Shown one piece after another: positions 30,467 through 38,941 of a DNA stretch of 64,000 nucleotides; within the stretch, counting starts at the first letter, position 1; every line of letters starts with the position of its first letter. The DNA is taken from assembly GCF_011074885.1 (NCBI RefSeq), contig NC_054690.1:1803001-1867000 (forward strand), read 5' to 3'. The DNA comes from Brettanomyces bruxellensis. Its lineage: Eukaryota > Ascomycota > Pichiomycetes > Pichiales > Pichiaceae. Below the pieces are notes generated by a model, which was not told the origin of the DNA, did not search any database, and saw nothing but the letters and a program-made list of their open reading frames with translations. The position numbers and the translations under genes are program-made.

Positions 30467-32074
30467 ATGAATTTCAGAAACACTTCGCAAGGTGCATCGA
30501 TGGCGTTCAACTCGAAGCCGCCGTCCAACGGGTTCCTACCCTACGGCGGATACGCCGGGTACGGTGGAAGACCCGGTGGCCCCACCGGGCACTCGCACGT
30601 GGGAGGCGGCATGGCCCCCGGTAGTCGTACCGCGGTCGGCGGTGGCCCACCGGGCAGCTCCTCCAGTACCGTCACACCGGGCTCCACAAACAGCTCCTGC
30701 GTGCTCTACCTCGGAGCCATCCCCTATAACTGGGATGTCGAGGTCATCAAGAGCGTCGTCTGTGGCTCGGGCCCCGTCGTTGACGTCCGCTGCATGATGG
30801 ACAACGCGTCCAAAAACAAGGGATTCTGCTTTGTGGAGTACTCCTCGGCCGAGGCAGCATCAAAGGCTCTCTCGGTACTCTCGCGGATCAAGATCGAGGG
30901 CCGCAAGAAGCTGCGAATCGAGCTCTCAAAGGAGGGCCTCCGGAACCCGGTGCCGGGCCAGAAACCGGAGTTGCATCTCAGCCGGAATTTCCTGCCTTCA
31001 AACGTGATTATCCCCCGCGAGATGCTGCTGCAGGCACCGGATACAGATCTCAATGCCGGGATCTCGAGCATGGGTTCGGGACTCCCGGGGTCCAAGAGCA
31101 CGAGTGCGTCGTCAGCCGAGATTGCATCCATTATGGCGTCCAGCAAGCAGGTGAAGAAGATGGTTGGCCAGATGATCGCCAACGGCATGGACATGAACCA
31201 GATCGCGTCTGTGGTGCGTCAGCTGGCCAGCGGGGGAGGGCCTGGTGCGGGTGAGCCGCCGCAGATCCCAGCAGCCCCGGTGGACGGTTCGGTCGCCCCG
31301 GACGAGTCCCGTGGCCCCCGCGGCCCTCGGCAGTCGCACCAGGACCAGCTTGCCACGCTCTCCATGGCCTCCCGGTACCTGCCGGTGCCCCAGCAGGCGG
31401 CCGCCGCCCCGGGCCAGCTAGGCAACCCCGGCAACCCGGGCAACCCGGACCCCCAGGCCATCTACGCCAAGGACAAAGTGTCGCAGACACTCGCCGCCAT
31501 CCCGCCCAACGTGCTCATCGAGCTGCTGGCCAAGTTGAAGCTTGTTTTGAGCGGCCCCACGCCCAACTACCAGCAGGCCGCCGCGATCTTGCACGACAAC
31601 CCCAAGCTGGCTGCTGCTGCTGCCCAGTCCTTGCTTCTTATGGGGATCATTGATCTGAATGTGATCAACGAGACATTAGCTGGGCGGACCGTTGGAAATG
31701 TTGGTAATGCTAATGTTGGTAATTCCAATGTTGGTAATGCTAATGTGGCTAATGTGGCTAATGTTGCTAATGTTGGTACTGTTGGCAATGCTACTGTTGG
31801 CAATGTTGCTAATGCTAATGTTGGCAATACTAATAATTCCAATGTTGCTAATGCCATTAATGCTAATGCAAATCCAAACCCCCCTTACTCCCAACTCACT
31901 GCCCACCCAGACTGGCTCTCCTTGCCACAGCATACCGTCAACAAGTTGATGGCAATCAGCGACCAAGAGGCAAACTTGATCGTCCAGGTGCTCAAGTTGT
32001 CCCCCCAGCAAATCGCAAACTTGCCGGACAACGAACGCAATATGGCAAACCAGATCAGATCCCAGTACTTGTGA
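30467..32074 (+). CDS. PTI1: cleavage/polyadenylation factor subunit Pti1
   Basis: The 535-residue protein resembles Rna15 in layout but has the Pti1-specific RRM: VLYLGAIPYNWDVEVIKSVVCGSGPVVDVRCMMD (compare VVAGSGPVIDIK in yeast Pti1) with RNP1 KGFCFVEY. The hinge is IPPNVLIELLAKLKLVL...AAQSLLLMGIIDLNVI, and the C-terminal bundle is LIVQVLKLSPQQIANLPDNERNMANQIRSQYL. Pti1 belongs to the CPF complex and acts in snoRNA and mRNA 3'-end formation. The N-terminus (Gly/Pro-rich), a middle Gln/Pro/Ala stretch and an Asn/Val/Gly repeat at 31690-31870 are low-complexity. Confidence 0.85.
   Translation: MNFRNTSQGASMAFNSKPPSNGFLPYGGYAGYGGRPGGPTGHSHVGGGMAPGSRTAVGGGPPGSSSSTVTPGSTNSSCVLYLGAIPYNWDVEVIKSVVCGSGPVVDVRCMMDNASKNKGFCFVEYSSAEAASKALSVLSRIKIEGRKKLRIELSKEGLRNPVPGQKPELHLSRNFLPSNVIIPREMLLQAPDTDLNAGISSMGSGLPGSKSTSASSAEIASIMASSKQVKKMVGQMIANGMDMNQIASVVRQLASGGGPGAGEPPQIPAAPVDGSVAPDESRGPRGPRQSHQDQLATLSMASRYLPVPQQAAAAPGQLGNPGNPGNPDPQAIYAKDKVSQTLAAIPPNVLIELLAKLKLVLSGPTPNYQQAAAILHDNPKLAAAAAQSLLLMGIIDLNVINETLAGRTVGNVGNANVGNSNVGNANVANVANVANVGTVGNATVGNVANANVGNTNNSNVANAINANANPNPPYSQLTAHPDWLSLPQHTVNKLMAISDQEANLIVQVLKLSPQQIANLPDNERNMANQIRSQYL
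31690..31872 (+). repeat. in-frame 9-18 bp repeat in PTI1 encoding NVGNAN units
   Basis: Units such as aatgttggt, aatgctaat and aatgtggct are tandemly arranged and encode NVGNANVGNSNVGNANVAN. The block is AT-richer than the GC-rich gene around it and lies between the hinge and the C-terminal bundle. Confidence 0.9.
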
Positions 32075-32454
32075 CCTGCCGCCATTTAATCTTCTTCTTA
32101 ATATAAGCTTCGCCTTGAAACTTTTTACTTTTTCTTGTCTCGTTCCAACTCCGCTAAATTTCTTTCTTTTCTCCCTCGTCTTTTATGCGTTCATGATGGT
32201 TCGGCTTTGCTCATCTTTTTACTTTTTTTTTACCCTTTTTTTTATCCTCTGTCCGTCTTTACTTAAGGGCCAATCCTTACATGTCTTTATAAATTTTTCT
32301 TCATACCGCCTCATTAAGTTACGTCTTTTGTCTTCCTACATGTTTCCGTACTTGTAAATGGCTGTGCTTCACCTTGTTTGTATTTTTTTTAAATCACTGC
32401 ATGTATTATTTTTCTTTTAACTTGTCACCCTTTTTTCTTTAACTTATCAACATC

Positions 32455-32600
32455 CTTCCTTTTCTCTTCTTCTCCTTTGCTCTTCTTCTCCTTTGCTCTT
32501 CTTCTCCTTTTCTCTTTTTCTCTTTTTCTCTTTTTCTCTTTTTCTCTTTTTCTCCTTTTTTTTTCCTTTCCCTTTTCTCTTTCTCTCCTTTTTTCCTCCC
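32455..32600. repeat. pyrimidine microsatellite (tttctc units)
   Basis: A run of cttcttctcctttgct and ttttctcttt words spans the 180 bp before the next start codon. It is C/T only on the + strand. Open frames through it code only Phe/Ser/Leu and are not counted as part of the following gene. Confidence 0.85.
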
Positions 32601-32636
32601 TTTTCCTCCCTTTTCTACTTCCTTCTTCTAGACATA

Positions 32637-33263
32637 ATGACCCTCCGCAGAAGAAAATCTCCCGTCAACGAAATAATGGACGATTTCTTCTTCCCAGAAA
32701 AAAATACCTACTCCTATTTGGCACCAGCAAAAAAGAACCGCTTGGAAAGAATCCTTCTCCCGTTTCTATCGCTTCTTCATTTAATTCAAAAATTGTTTCC
32801 CTCATCCTGGAAATTTAATCTTCATCTGAATCCCTACCGCACACTTCGGCAAAAGTTAAAACTGAGAAATGCATACGCCTCTATCAGAAGAAATGTGTTC
32901 AAAGATCCTCGGTACAACTATGCCGCCTACATCGATCAGTTTCAGGATACAGAGAATCAGGATAATGCCGATTCTTGGGAAACTAGCTTGACAAACCATT
33001 CTGACCGCAGTGCTAATGATATACAGGATTCTAGCTCATTCTATGAAGATTATAATTCATTTCTAGCCGATACCACTCCTGGTCACGAAACTGAAACAGA
33101 CCGCTTTCCCGCCGGAAGAAGAAATCCCTACCTCTTTCATTCGATCTTCAACTCTCACTTTTTTCGTGGAATAAGTTTAAAGCCACTTGCAGATACAAGT
33201 TTGGAAATGGTCTGCAATTTTCAAGATATTTTTCAGTACGATCACATTCGGATCGCCGCGTGA
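32637..33263 (+). CDS. hypothetical protein
   Basis: The predicted protein has 208 residues from the ATG at 32637, the first Met after the pyrimidine tract. Its N-terminus is basic (MTLRRRKSPVNEIMDDFFF), followed by a hydrophobic amphipathic stretch (RILLPFLSLLHLIQKLF). The middle is acidic and Ser/Asn/Asp-rich, and the C-terminus is NPYLFHSIFNSHFFRG.... No family is recognised. The balanced composition and lack of repeats support a real gene, but it could be lineage-specific. Confidence 0.55.
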   Translation: MTLRRRKSPVNEIMDDFFFPEKNTYSYLAPAKKNRLERILLPFLSLLHLIQKLFPSSWKFNLHLNPYRTLRQKLKLRNAYASIRRNVFKDPRYNYAAYIDQFQDTENQDNADSWETSLTNHSDRSANDIQDSSSFYEDYNSFLADTTPGHETETDRFPAGRRNPYLFHSIFNSHFFRGISLKPLADTSLEMVCNFQDIFQYDHIRIAA

Positions 33264-34100
33264 TTTTTCTCAAGCTATTGGTTAAATGGTGTATATGTAT
33301 TAAATGCATTTTTTCTGAACCTCTCAGGAAAGATCATGCGGCATTTGATAAGCACTATAAGGTAAATTCATTAGCTGTATGTTCTCTAGCATTATAAAAT
33401 TAAAGCATTGATTCAATTCTGCCAACAATTTTAACTCAAATTGTAAAAATATGAGTTACCGTTCAAAACTGCAAGGATTCGCATCCAGATACCGTTTCCC
33501 TAGAGAGCTCTTCACCGCCACATATTTTGGGATTGCCTGTTAGAGCGCGGCTGCACAGCCACTTCTAGAAACTTCCACGCGTACAAACTTTTTCTTGACC
33601 GTTTTTCAGGAACATCTTCACTTTGCCGATCTGTCGCACCACCTATTATTAGAGGAAGAGATTATATGGTCATTTCCGTTGGGACCGTTAGTAGCATGCA
33701 CGCTCTATCAAATAGTCATGCGTACTACTTAGTTGTCGATTTGCCTACATGTTGTTTTTTTTGGCTTTGATAAGCAGCATGTCTGTGGGGTATATTGTTG
33801 GCAGATAGACAGCTTATATTTACGACATTCTAAGATGTTCCATTTGGAGTACTTGGTGCGCATTTTGTTCCGGAAGAGTCCTGATAACAGGAAAGCTAGA
33901 AAAAGGAAGTGATGCCCCAAAATGCACCACCCGTAAATAATTATTTTTTTCCCACCCTCTACCTTCCCGAATCATATAAATGTGGAGCGATTAAGATTTC
34001 GCTCTTCGCCCCGTTCCTCATAGGAGATAACATTTTGTTATCACTTACTTATCTTTTTCTTTTTTTGTAATTTGTCTGCAACAATCGCAGTTTAACAGCT
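33264..34100. other. intergenic region upstream of SAN1
   Basis: The region is 840 bp with no gene seen. A TATA-like tcatataaatg at ~33972 lies about 130 bp before the SAN1 start and is a plausible promoter element. Confidence 0.45.
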
Positions 34101-35228
34101 ATGAGTGATACTAATAACAATATGGCAGGTTCTGGAGATGGAGGAGCAAACTTTGGGGCTGGATTAGGTGCTTCCTCCATGGGATCTGGACCCGCTAATA
34201 ATGACAATACCAATAATAATGATAATACCAATAATAGTGATAATTATAGTGATAATACCAATTATAGTGATAATTCCAATAATGCCAACGGCAACACAAA
34301 CAACGGCCCAGCCAATTCTGGCGACGCAGCAAGCAACAATCAGATGCCACAGCCTAGAATGTTCACATTTACTACAGATGGACCTGTGAATGGAGCAGAT
34401 CAGAATGGAAGTCCGCTTGGTGCCTTTTTCAGGAATATGATGGCGGTAATCCATGCAGGTGCACCCCCGGAAAAGAAGAAGAGGCACTTCACAAAAGATG
34501 CCTTGAAGCAGTTGAAGCCTGTGCGTTTGTCTGAGCTGCCCGATAACGATGTTGACAGGAGGTGTTCGATCTGCTTTGAGCCGTTTGACGAGTACAATCC
34601 AGCACAGTGTTCACACACAGCCTCTGGAGCTTCAATGGATGCCAATAATGTAAGTAATGGTCATAAATCTGTCAAGCTACCGGAGATGATGGGTGGGTAT
34701 GAGGTTGAAGATCCGCCTATCGAGTTTCCTGCAGATCCAACGGCTGTTAGAGAGCATTCGTACAGCGTTTCGGACGAGGATTCTGTTAAAAAGCAGATGG
34801 AGAAGGACGTGCCGGCACAGGTGCCGAAAACGGACAAGAATGCACACTATGCAGTTAAATTGCCGCAGTGTGAGCATGTTTTCGGCCGGTCATGCATCGT
34901 GGAGTGGTTGAAATCGAACATCTCGTGTCCTCTGTGCAGGCGTGAGGTTGTCCCGGAGATGTCCGAGGAAAATAGCACCGGAAACGGTGAGCTTTTGGTG
35001 TTTTATCCAATCGCGCTCACAGAAGTGTTTGTTCCTGTTGATTGGACCGGTCCCCAGGGCACAGGTTACAGAATAGATGATCCGCCTGTCAATTTCCCCG
35101 CTGAAGGAGAAGGCTCCTCCACAGGAAGAGTGGCTGGTCCTCCTCCTCCAAATGCCAATGGAAATGCTGGTAATAATGGCAGTACAGCAGGCCAAAACCA
35201 GCCCAATGCCCAGCCGGGCTTCCAGTGA
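34101..35228 (+). CDS. SAN1: nuclear protein quality-control RING E3 ligase San1
   Basis: The 375-residue protein has a low-complexity Asn/Asp/Gly-rich N-terminus (NDNTNNNDNTNNSDN) and a Gly/Asn/Pro-rich C-terminus flanking a split RING-H2 domain. The first ligands are CSICFEPFDEYNPAQC; an ~80-residue insert with an acidic and Ser-rich stretch follows; the rest is LPQCEHVFGRSCIVEWLKSNISCPLCRREV. The family San1 likewise has a long insert in its RING and disordered arms that bind misfolded nuclear proteins directly. The disordered arms here fit this model. Confidence 0.8.
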   Translation: MSDTNNNMAGSGDGGANFGAGLGASSMGSGPANNDNTNNNDNTNNSDNYSDNTNYSDNSNNANGNTNNGPANSGDAASNNQMPQPRMFTFTTDGPVNGADQNGSPLGAFFRNMMAVIHAGAPPEKKKRHFTKDALKQLKPVRLSELPDNDVDRRCSICFEPFDEYNPAQCSHTASGASMDANNVSNGHKSVKLPEMMGGYEVEDPPIEFPADPTAVREHSYSVSDEDSVKKQMEKDVPAQVPKTDKNAHYAVKLPQCEHVFGRSCIVEWLKSNISCPLCRREVVPEMSEENSTGNGELLVFYPIALTEVFVPVDWTGPQGTGYRIDDPPVNFPAEGEGSSTGRVAGPPPPNANGNAGNNGSTAGQNQPNAQPGFQ

Positions 35229-35411
35229 GCTAGCCTCGTCTCATTGCCGATCTTGGTGCCATGAATATTATATAAAGAGGGGTGGTCAGCTTCTCGCAGC
35301 TGCTGCGTTTTCTTTCCGTTCTTTGCTTAGCATTTGGAGTGTTTTTACTCCCACCATTCTTGCATGTTTTACGTTTATTTACTGTGTAACAGATGTTTAC
35401 TATAGAATGCA

Positions 35412-35672
35412 TATATCTAATTGATGATTAATAACTTCTCGTATATAAAGATTACTAACTTTTCTTATATAATGATTACTAACTTTTCATATCTAATGGT
35501 TAATAACTTCTCATATCTAGTGATTACTAGTTTTTCTTATATAATGATTACTACATTCTCGTATCTAATAATTACTACCTTCTCGTATCTAATAATTACT
35601 AACTTTTCTTATCTAATGATTACTAACTTTTCTTATCTAATGATTAATAACTTTTTATATCATTTATAAACT
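35412..35672. repeat. 24-bp minisatellite containing TACTAAC
   Basis: About eleven degenerate 24-bp units follow the pattern atgattactaacttttcttatct. The array sits between the 3' ends of SAN1 (+) and KAP120 (-). Many units include TACTAAC on the + strand, the yeast branch-point consensus. Frames through it are open but repetitive and not considered coding. Confidence 0.9.
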
Positions 35673-35719
35673 ATGCTATATGCCTGTGTCCAACATAGAC
35701 TATGATCGGTTTCTCTTTT

Positions 35720-38700
35720 TCAGTTCGTTCCAGCTTTATCATACTGTAGCTGAAGGTCATCCAGTGTCTCTTTGCTCAACGATTTCAATAGTATGTTGTA
35801 GTTATCAACTCCAGCGGCCAACTGCCCCATTTTGCTCTGCACAAAGCTCTTCATGTTAATGTTAAATATTGGATCCACCTCCAGAACCAAATCTGTAAAT
35901 CTTTGCTTTTCACTGCTGTCCGGGACTCGAAATTCCCGGATATATTCATTATCCGGATCGCCATCCTGCTCTTCCTCTTCAACCTCATTTCTAATTGGTA
36001 CCAACTCCTCATCATCGTACGTTCCCTGGCTGTGGTATGTCTTACAATCACCACTTGGTGTTTCGTGTATTTCCTCAAAGAACCTGGTGGCCAATGACAT
36101 TATCTCTCCAAAATGTAAGGTGAGAGTAAAAAATACTCCACTAATACCATCCAAATGCTGAATTTCGTATTCCGTGTCGCCTTTGAATTGTGAATTACTT
36201 TCAACGGCATGGGTAAAAAACGTCGTGTCGTAAAAAGAGAGAAGCGCCAGTAGAAGCAATTTTCTGGCCTTAGAGTCGTATGTGAGTCTTAGATTTGATA
36301 CCAAGTTCGTCATGAGGCGGTTAAATAAAAGAGCAAGTTCAACCTGGGGAGGAAATTCGCCCGAGGATGCAGAAGAACATTCACTGTTACCAATAACGGT
36401 GGTCAAGAGTTGAAATATAAAAGATTTAGGGTCCAGCATAACCAGCCTAAGTAAAGGAAATGAGAGTTTAATCTCGCAGTTTGGGGTCTCGGTTTTTCTC
36501 AAGACAAACTTCACCATTGAGCCAAAAAGTCCGCTTTGAACTAATTCCGGAACTAGAGTATTCTGCTCTTGCTGATATTTCGTCATATGCAAGGCCATAA
36601 TCTCCACAAGCTGAGATGTGATATATAATGAATCATCTCGCATAGTCTGCAAGTACTCGCTGAGCACCTTAAATATGTTGAATCCAGTCTGTGATGTGAA
36701 TAAAGAGGGGTCGAACAGCATGTACGAACGAGTAATATTTAAAATTAATGGAAGGATCTCTGTGGCATTCCTAAGCCCCCCAAGAACTAGCGGAAACCAA
36801 GAATGAAATATCTCCTCGGGTATGGAGGTCGGATTGTTCGATGGAAGCTGTTTAAGTAACGAAGACCAAAGCTCAAATCCATCCTCAGATAGTAAAGAGT
36901 AATACTGTGCATTTTCTGAGCAGCATGCGGGTATCAGTGGTAAGACTAAGGGCAGCACACGGCCACATTTCGGTCCTAAGGAGTTGGTAAGTTCTTTGAG
37001 AAGACGCAAGAGAGAATTCTGAAGAATTGGCTGTCCGGTTTTCTCCGACTCCTGCCATAGTTGCGGAACCATTTCAAGAAGCTCCTGAATTATTGAATCA
37101 TTGATAAGCGAGCCATTTCTCTCCACCAAAAGCGAAATTACCTCGAGAACGATTTTTTTCGATTCGGTAAGCTCTAACTGCTTCAGCAAAGTAAGAGAAC
37201 GCGAGGTTGTAGACTCTAAGTATGGCTTGAATGCACTTTTGCGAAAGTCCCAGTCGCTAAGCATGTGTTTGAGCACAATGCATGCAGTAAGACGGACAAC
37301 TTTATCGTTTGCAACCTGGTTAAAGTCAAGGAGCTCGTCCAAAAACTTGTAGACGCTGTTTCTGGTCTCTTTTGAGCATTGAACTGAAACCCACTCGTTG
37401 ATCACCAGGCATACCCGCCTGCGAATAATTTGCAAGTCCGAGGATGAAGTGTTCATGGCCTGGGGCAAGAAGAAGTTTGAAAGCATCTCATCAAAGTTGC
37501 ATTTATCAGAAACAGCTACTGTACTTAGCTCAAAGATGCACATTGCTGAATCTTTAACCAAAGTATCCGAATTTGCATCGCCCAATATCGAACCTACAGC
37601 CTCCAATATCATTTGAGACATTAAAGGCTTGTAGTATGATGCTAAATCCTGAAAAAAGCGTTCCGCACATGGACGAGCTTGATATTCCCAACTGCTCTGC
37701 ATATCATCAAGTGCCCATTGTTCGGGCTCCAAATTCCAAGCCTCCAAGTCACACGGACGCAACCTCAAATAATGTGTGATCATCACCTGCAAAAGTTCTG
37801 CTAATGCTTTAGGTGTGAACACCTGATTCAACACTATTTTCGAGGCATCCTGAATTTCTTTCCCATTCTCCTTTCTCAAAAGAGACCCTGAGTTGCCCTT
37901 GTGGCCAAATGCGGCCACTTTCTTAAAGATCAAGAATGCCTTCACCACCATTTGCTCCCAGAATCCCGATCCATCGGCATCTTCTAACTGGTAAACAGCA
38001 TCTGCCTCCTTAACAATCAGCGATTTCAAACTCTGCAAAATTGAAACGGAACATGGGAAGAGCATAAATGACGTCACGTCCGACTCACATAAATCGAGAT
38101 ATATCTTGAGATAGCACCGGAGAAAACGCTCAAGAAGCTCCAATTGAGTTTTTGCATGCTGCTGCAAGAGTAGCTGTAAATGCATCAATGTGGTCTGCAT
38201 AAAATCTCGCACTAGTTCTTCGTGGTATGGCTCCTGGAAGCCGTTCACAACTGCTTTCCAGAGACACTTAAGACACATGTAATCGACCTCCACTATTCCT
38301 GCATCGTATTCTTTTATCCATTTGTTGAAATAGTCATTGTAGCAAGCAACAAGATATGGGAACACCATAGGCATTTTTTGCTGCATCGCAGATCTTGCCC
38401 GCCCTATCCTCACTGCCGATAAAGCCTTCAACACTTCATTCAGGATGATTAATGCATTATTTGTTCGAACCATCGATGTTGCATCATAACGCCCTGCAGA
38501 TGTCTGGATTATTTCTACCAATTGATCGAATACATTCGGCCATTCCATCGGAAAGTCATGCCGGCATATCCGGGCCACCGTGTGCGCATTCTGTATGGTG
38601 AGTTGTTTGTTGGATTCATCCAGTTGATTAAATAAATTGTTTCTTATCTCAACTTTTTCCTCCGGTGAAATTGCATGCATCCTTGTTGAGCGCCAGTACT

Positions 38701-38941
38701 TGTCCACACCATTTTTCAAGCATATAACTGCAAGCCATCGCATCTGTAATGGCTGCGAAACATCACTATATGCTTTCTGTAGAAAATAGTGGTAGCCTTT
38801 ACAAATTTCCCATGTTTTGAGCTGCTTTTCTGCAGAAATCTGTTCGGCATCTCTGGTGGGACCCGAGGCATTTTTTAAAGTTTCTAAAACATTTTCATAG
38901 CTAAGATCCATAACTGTTTCTTGTATGTTATATTCGGGCAA
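35720..38941 (-). CDS. KAP120: karyopherin Kap120 (importin-11 family)
   Basis: The 1073-residue HEAT-repeat protein aligns along its whole length with yeast Kap120. The importin-beta N-terminal domain shows AEQISAEKQLKTWEICKGYHYFLQ and LQMRWLAVICLKNGVDKYWRSTR, followed by NAHTVARICRHDFPMEWPNVFDQL. Later matches include ELLSEDGFELWSSLL-like and EIHETPSGDCKTYH. Kap120 imports and exports ribosome-assembly factors such as Rpf1 through nuclear pores, driven by Ran-GTP. An acidic patch (NEVEEEEQDGDPDNE) lies near the C-terminus. A second start (MDLSYENVL) 10 codons later is possible. Confidence 0.93.
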   Translation of the reverse strand: MPEYNIQETVMDLSYENVLETLKNASGPTRDAEQISAEKQLKTWEICKGYHYFLQKAYSDVSQPLQMRWLAVICLKNGVDKYWRSTRMHAISPEEKVEIRNNLFNQLDESNKQLTIQNAHTVARICRHDFPMEWPNVFDQLVEIIQTSAGRYDATSMVRTNNALIILNEVLKALSAVRIGRARSAMQQKMPMVFPYLVACYNDYFNKWIKEYDAGIVEVDYMCLKCLWKAVVNGFQEPYHEELVRDFMQTTLMHLQLLLQQHAKTQLELLERFLRCYLKIYLDLCESDVTSFMLFPCSVSILQSLKSLIVKEADAVYQLEDADGSGFWEQMVVKAFLIFKKVAAFGHKGNSGSLLRKENGKEIQDASKIVLNQVFTPKALAELLQVMITHYLRLRPCDLEAWNLEPEQWALDDMQSSWEYQARPCAERFFQDLASYYKPLMSQMILEAVGSILGDANSDTLVKDSAMCIFELSTVAVSDKCNFDEMLSNFFLPQAMNTSSSDLQIIRRRVCLVINEWVSVQCSKETRNSVYKFLDELLDFNQVANDKVVRLTACIVLKHMLSDWDFRKSAFKPYLESTTSRSLTLLKQLELTESKKIVLEVISLLVERNGSLINDSIIQELLEMVPQLWQESEKTGQPILQNSLLRLLKELTNSLGPKCGRVLPLVLPLIPACCSENAQYYSLLSEDGFELWSSLLKQLPSNNPTSIPEEIFHSWFPLVLGGLRNATEILPLILNITRSYMLFDPSLFTSQTGFNIFKVLSEYLQTMRDDSLYITSQLVEIMALHMTKYQQEQNTLVPELVQSGLFGSMVKFVLRKTETPNCEIKLSFPLLRLVMLDPKSFIFQLLTTVIGNSECSSASSGEFPPQVELALLFNRLMTNLVSNLRLTYDSKARKLLLLALLSFYDTTFFTHAVESNSQFKGDTEYEIQHLDGISGVFFTLTLHFGEIMSLATRFFEEIHETPSGDCKTYHSQGTYDDEELVPIRNEVEEEEQDGDPDNEYIREFRVPDSSEKQRFTDLVLEVDPIFNINMKSFVQSKMGQLAAGVDNYNILLKSLSKETLDDLQLQYDKAGTN

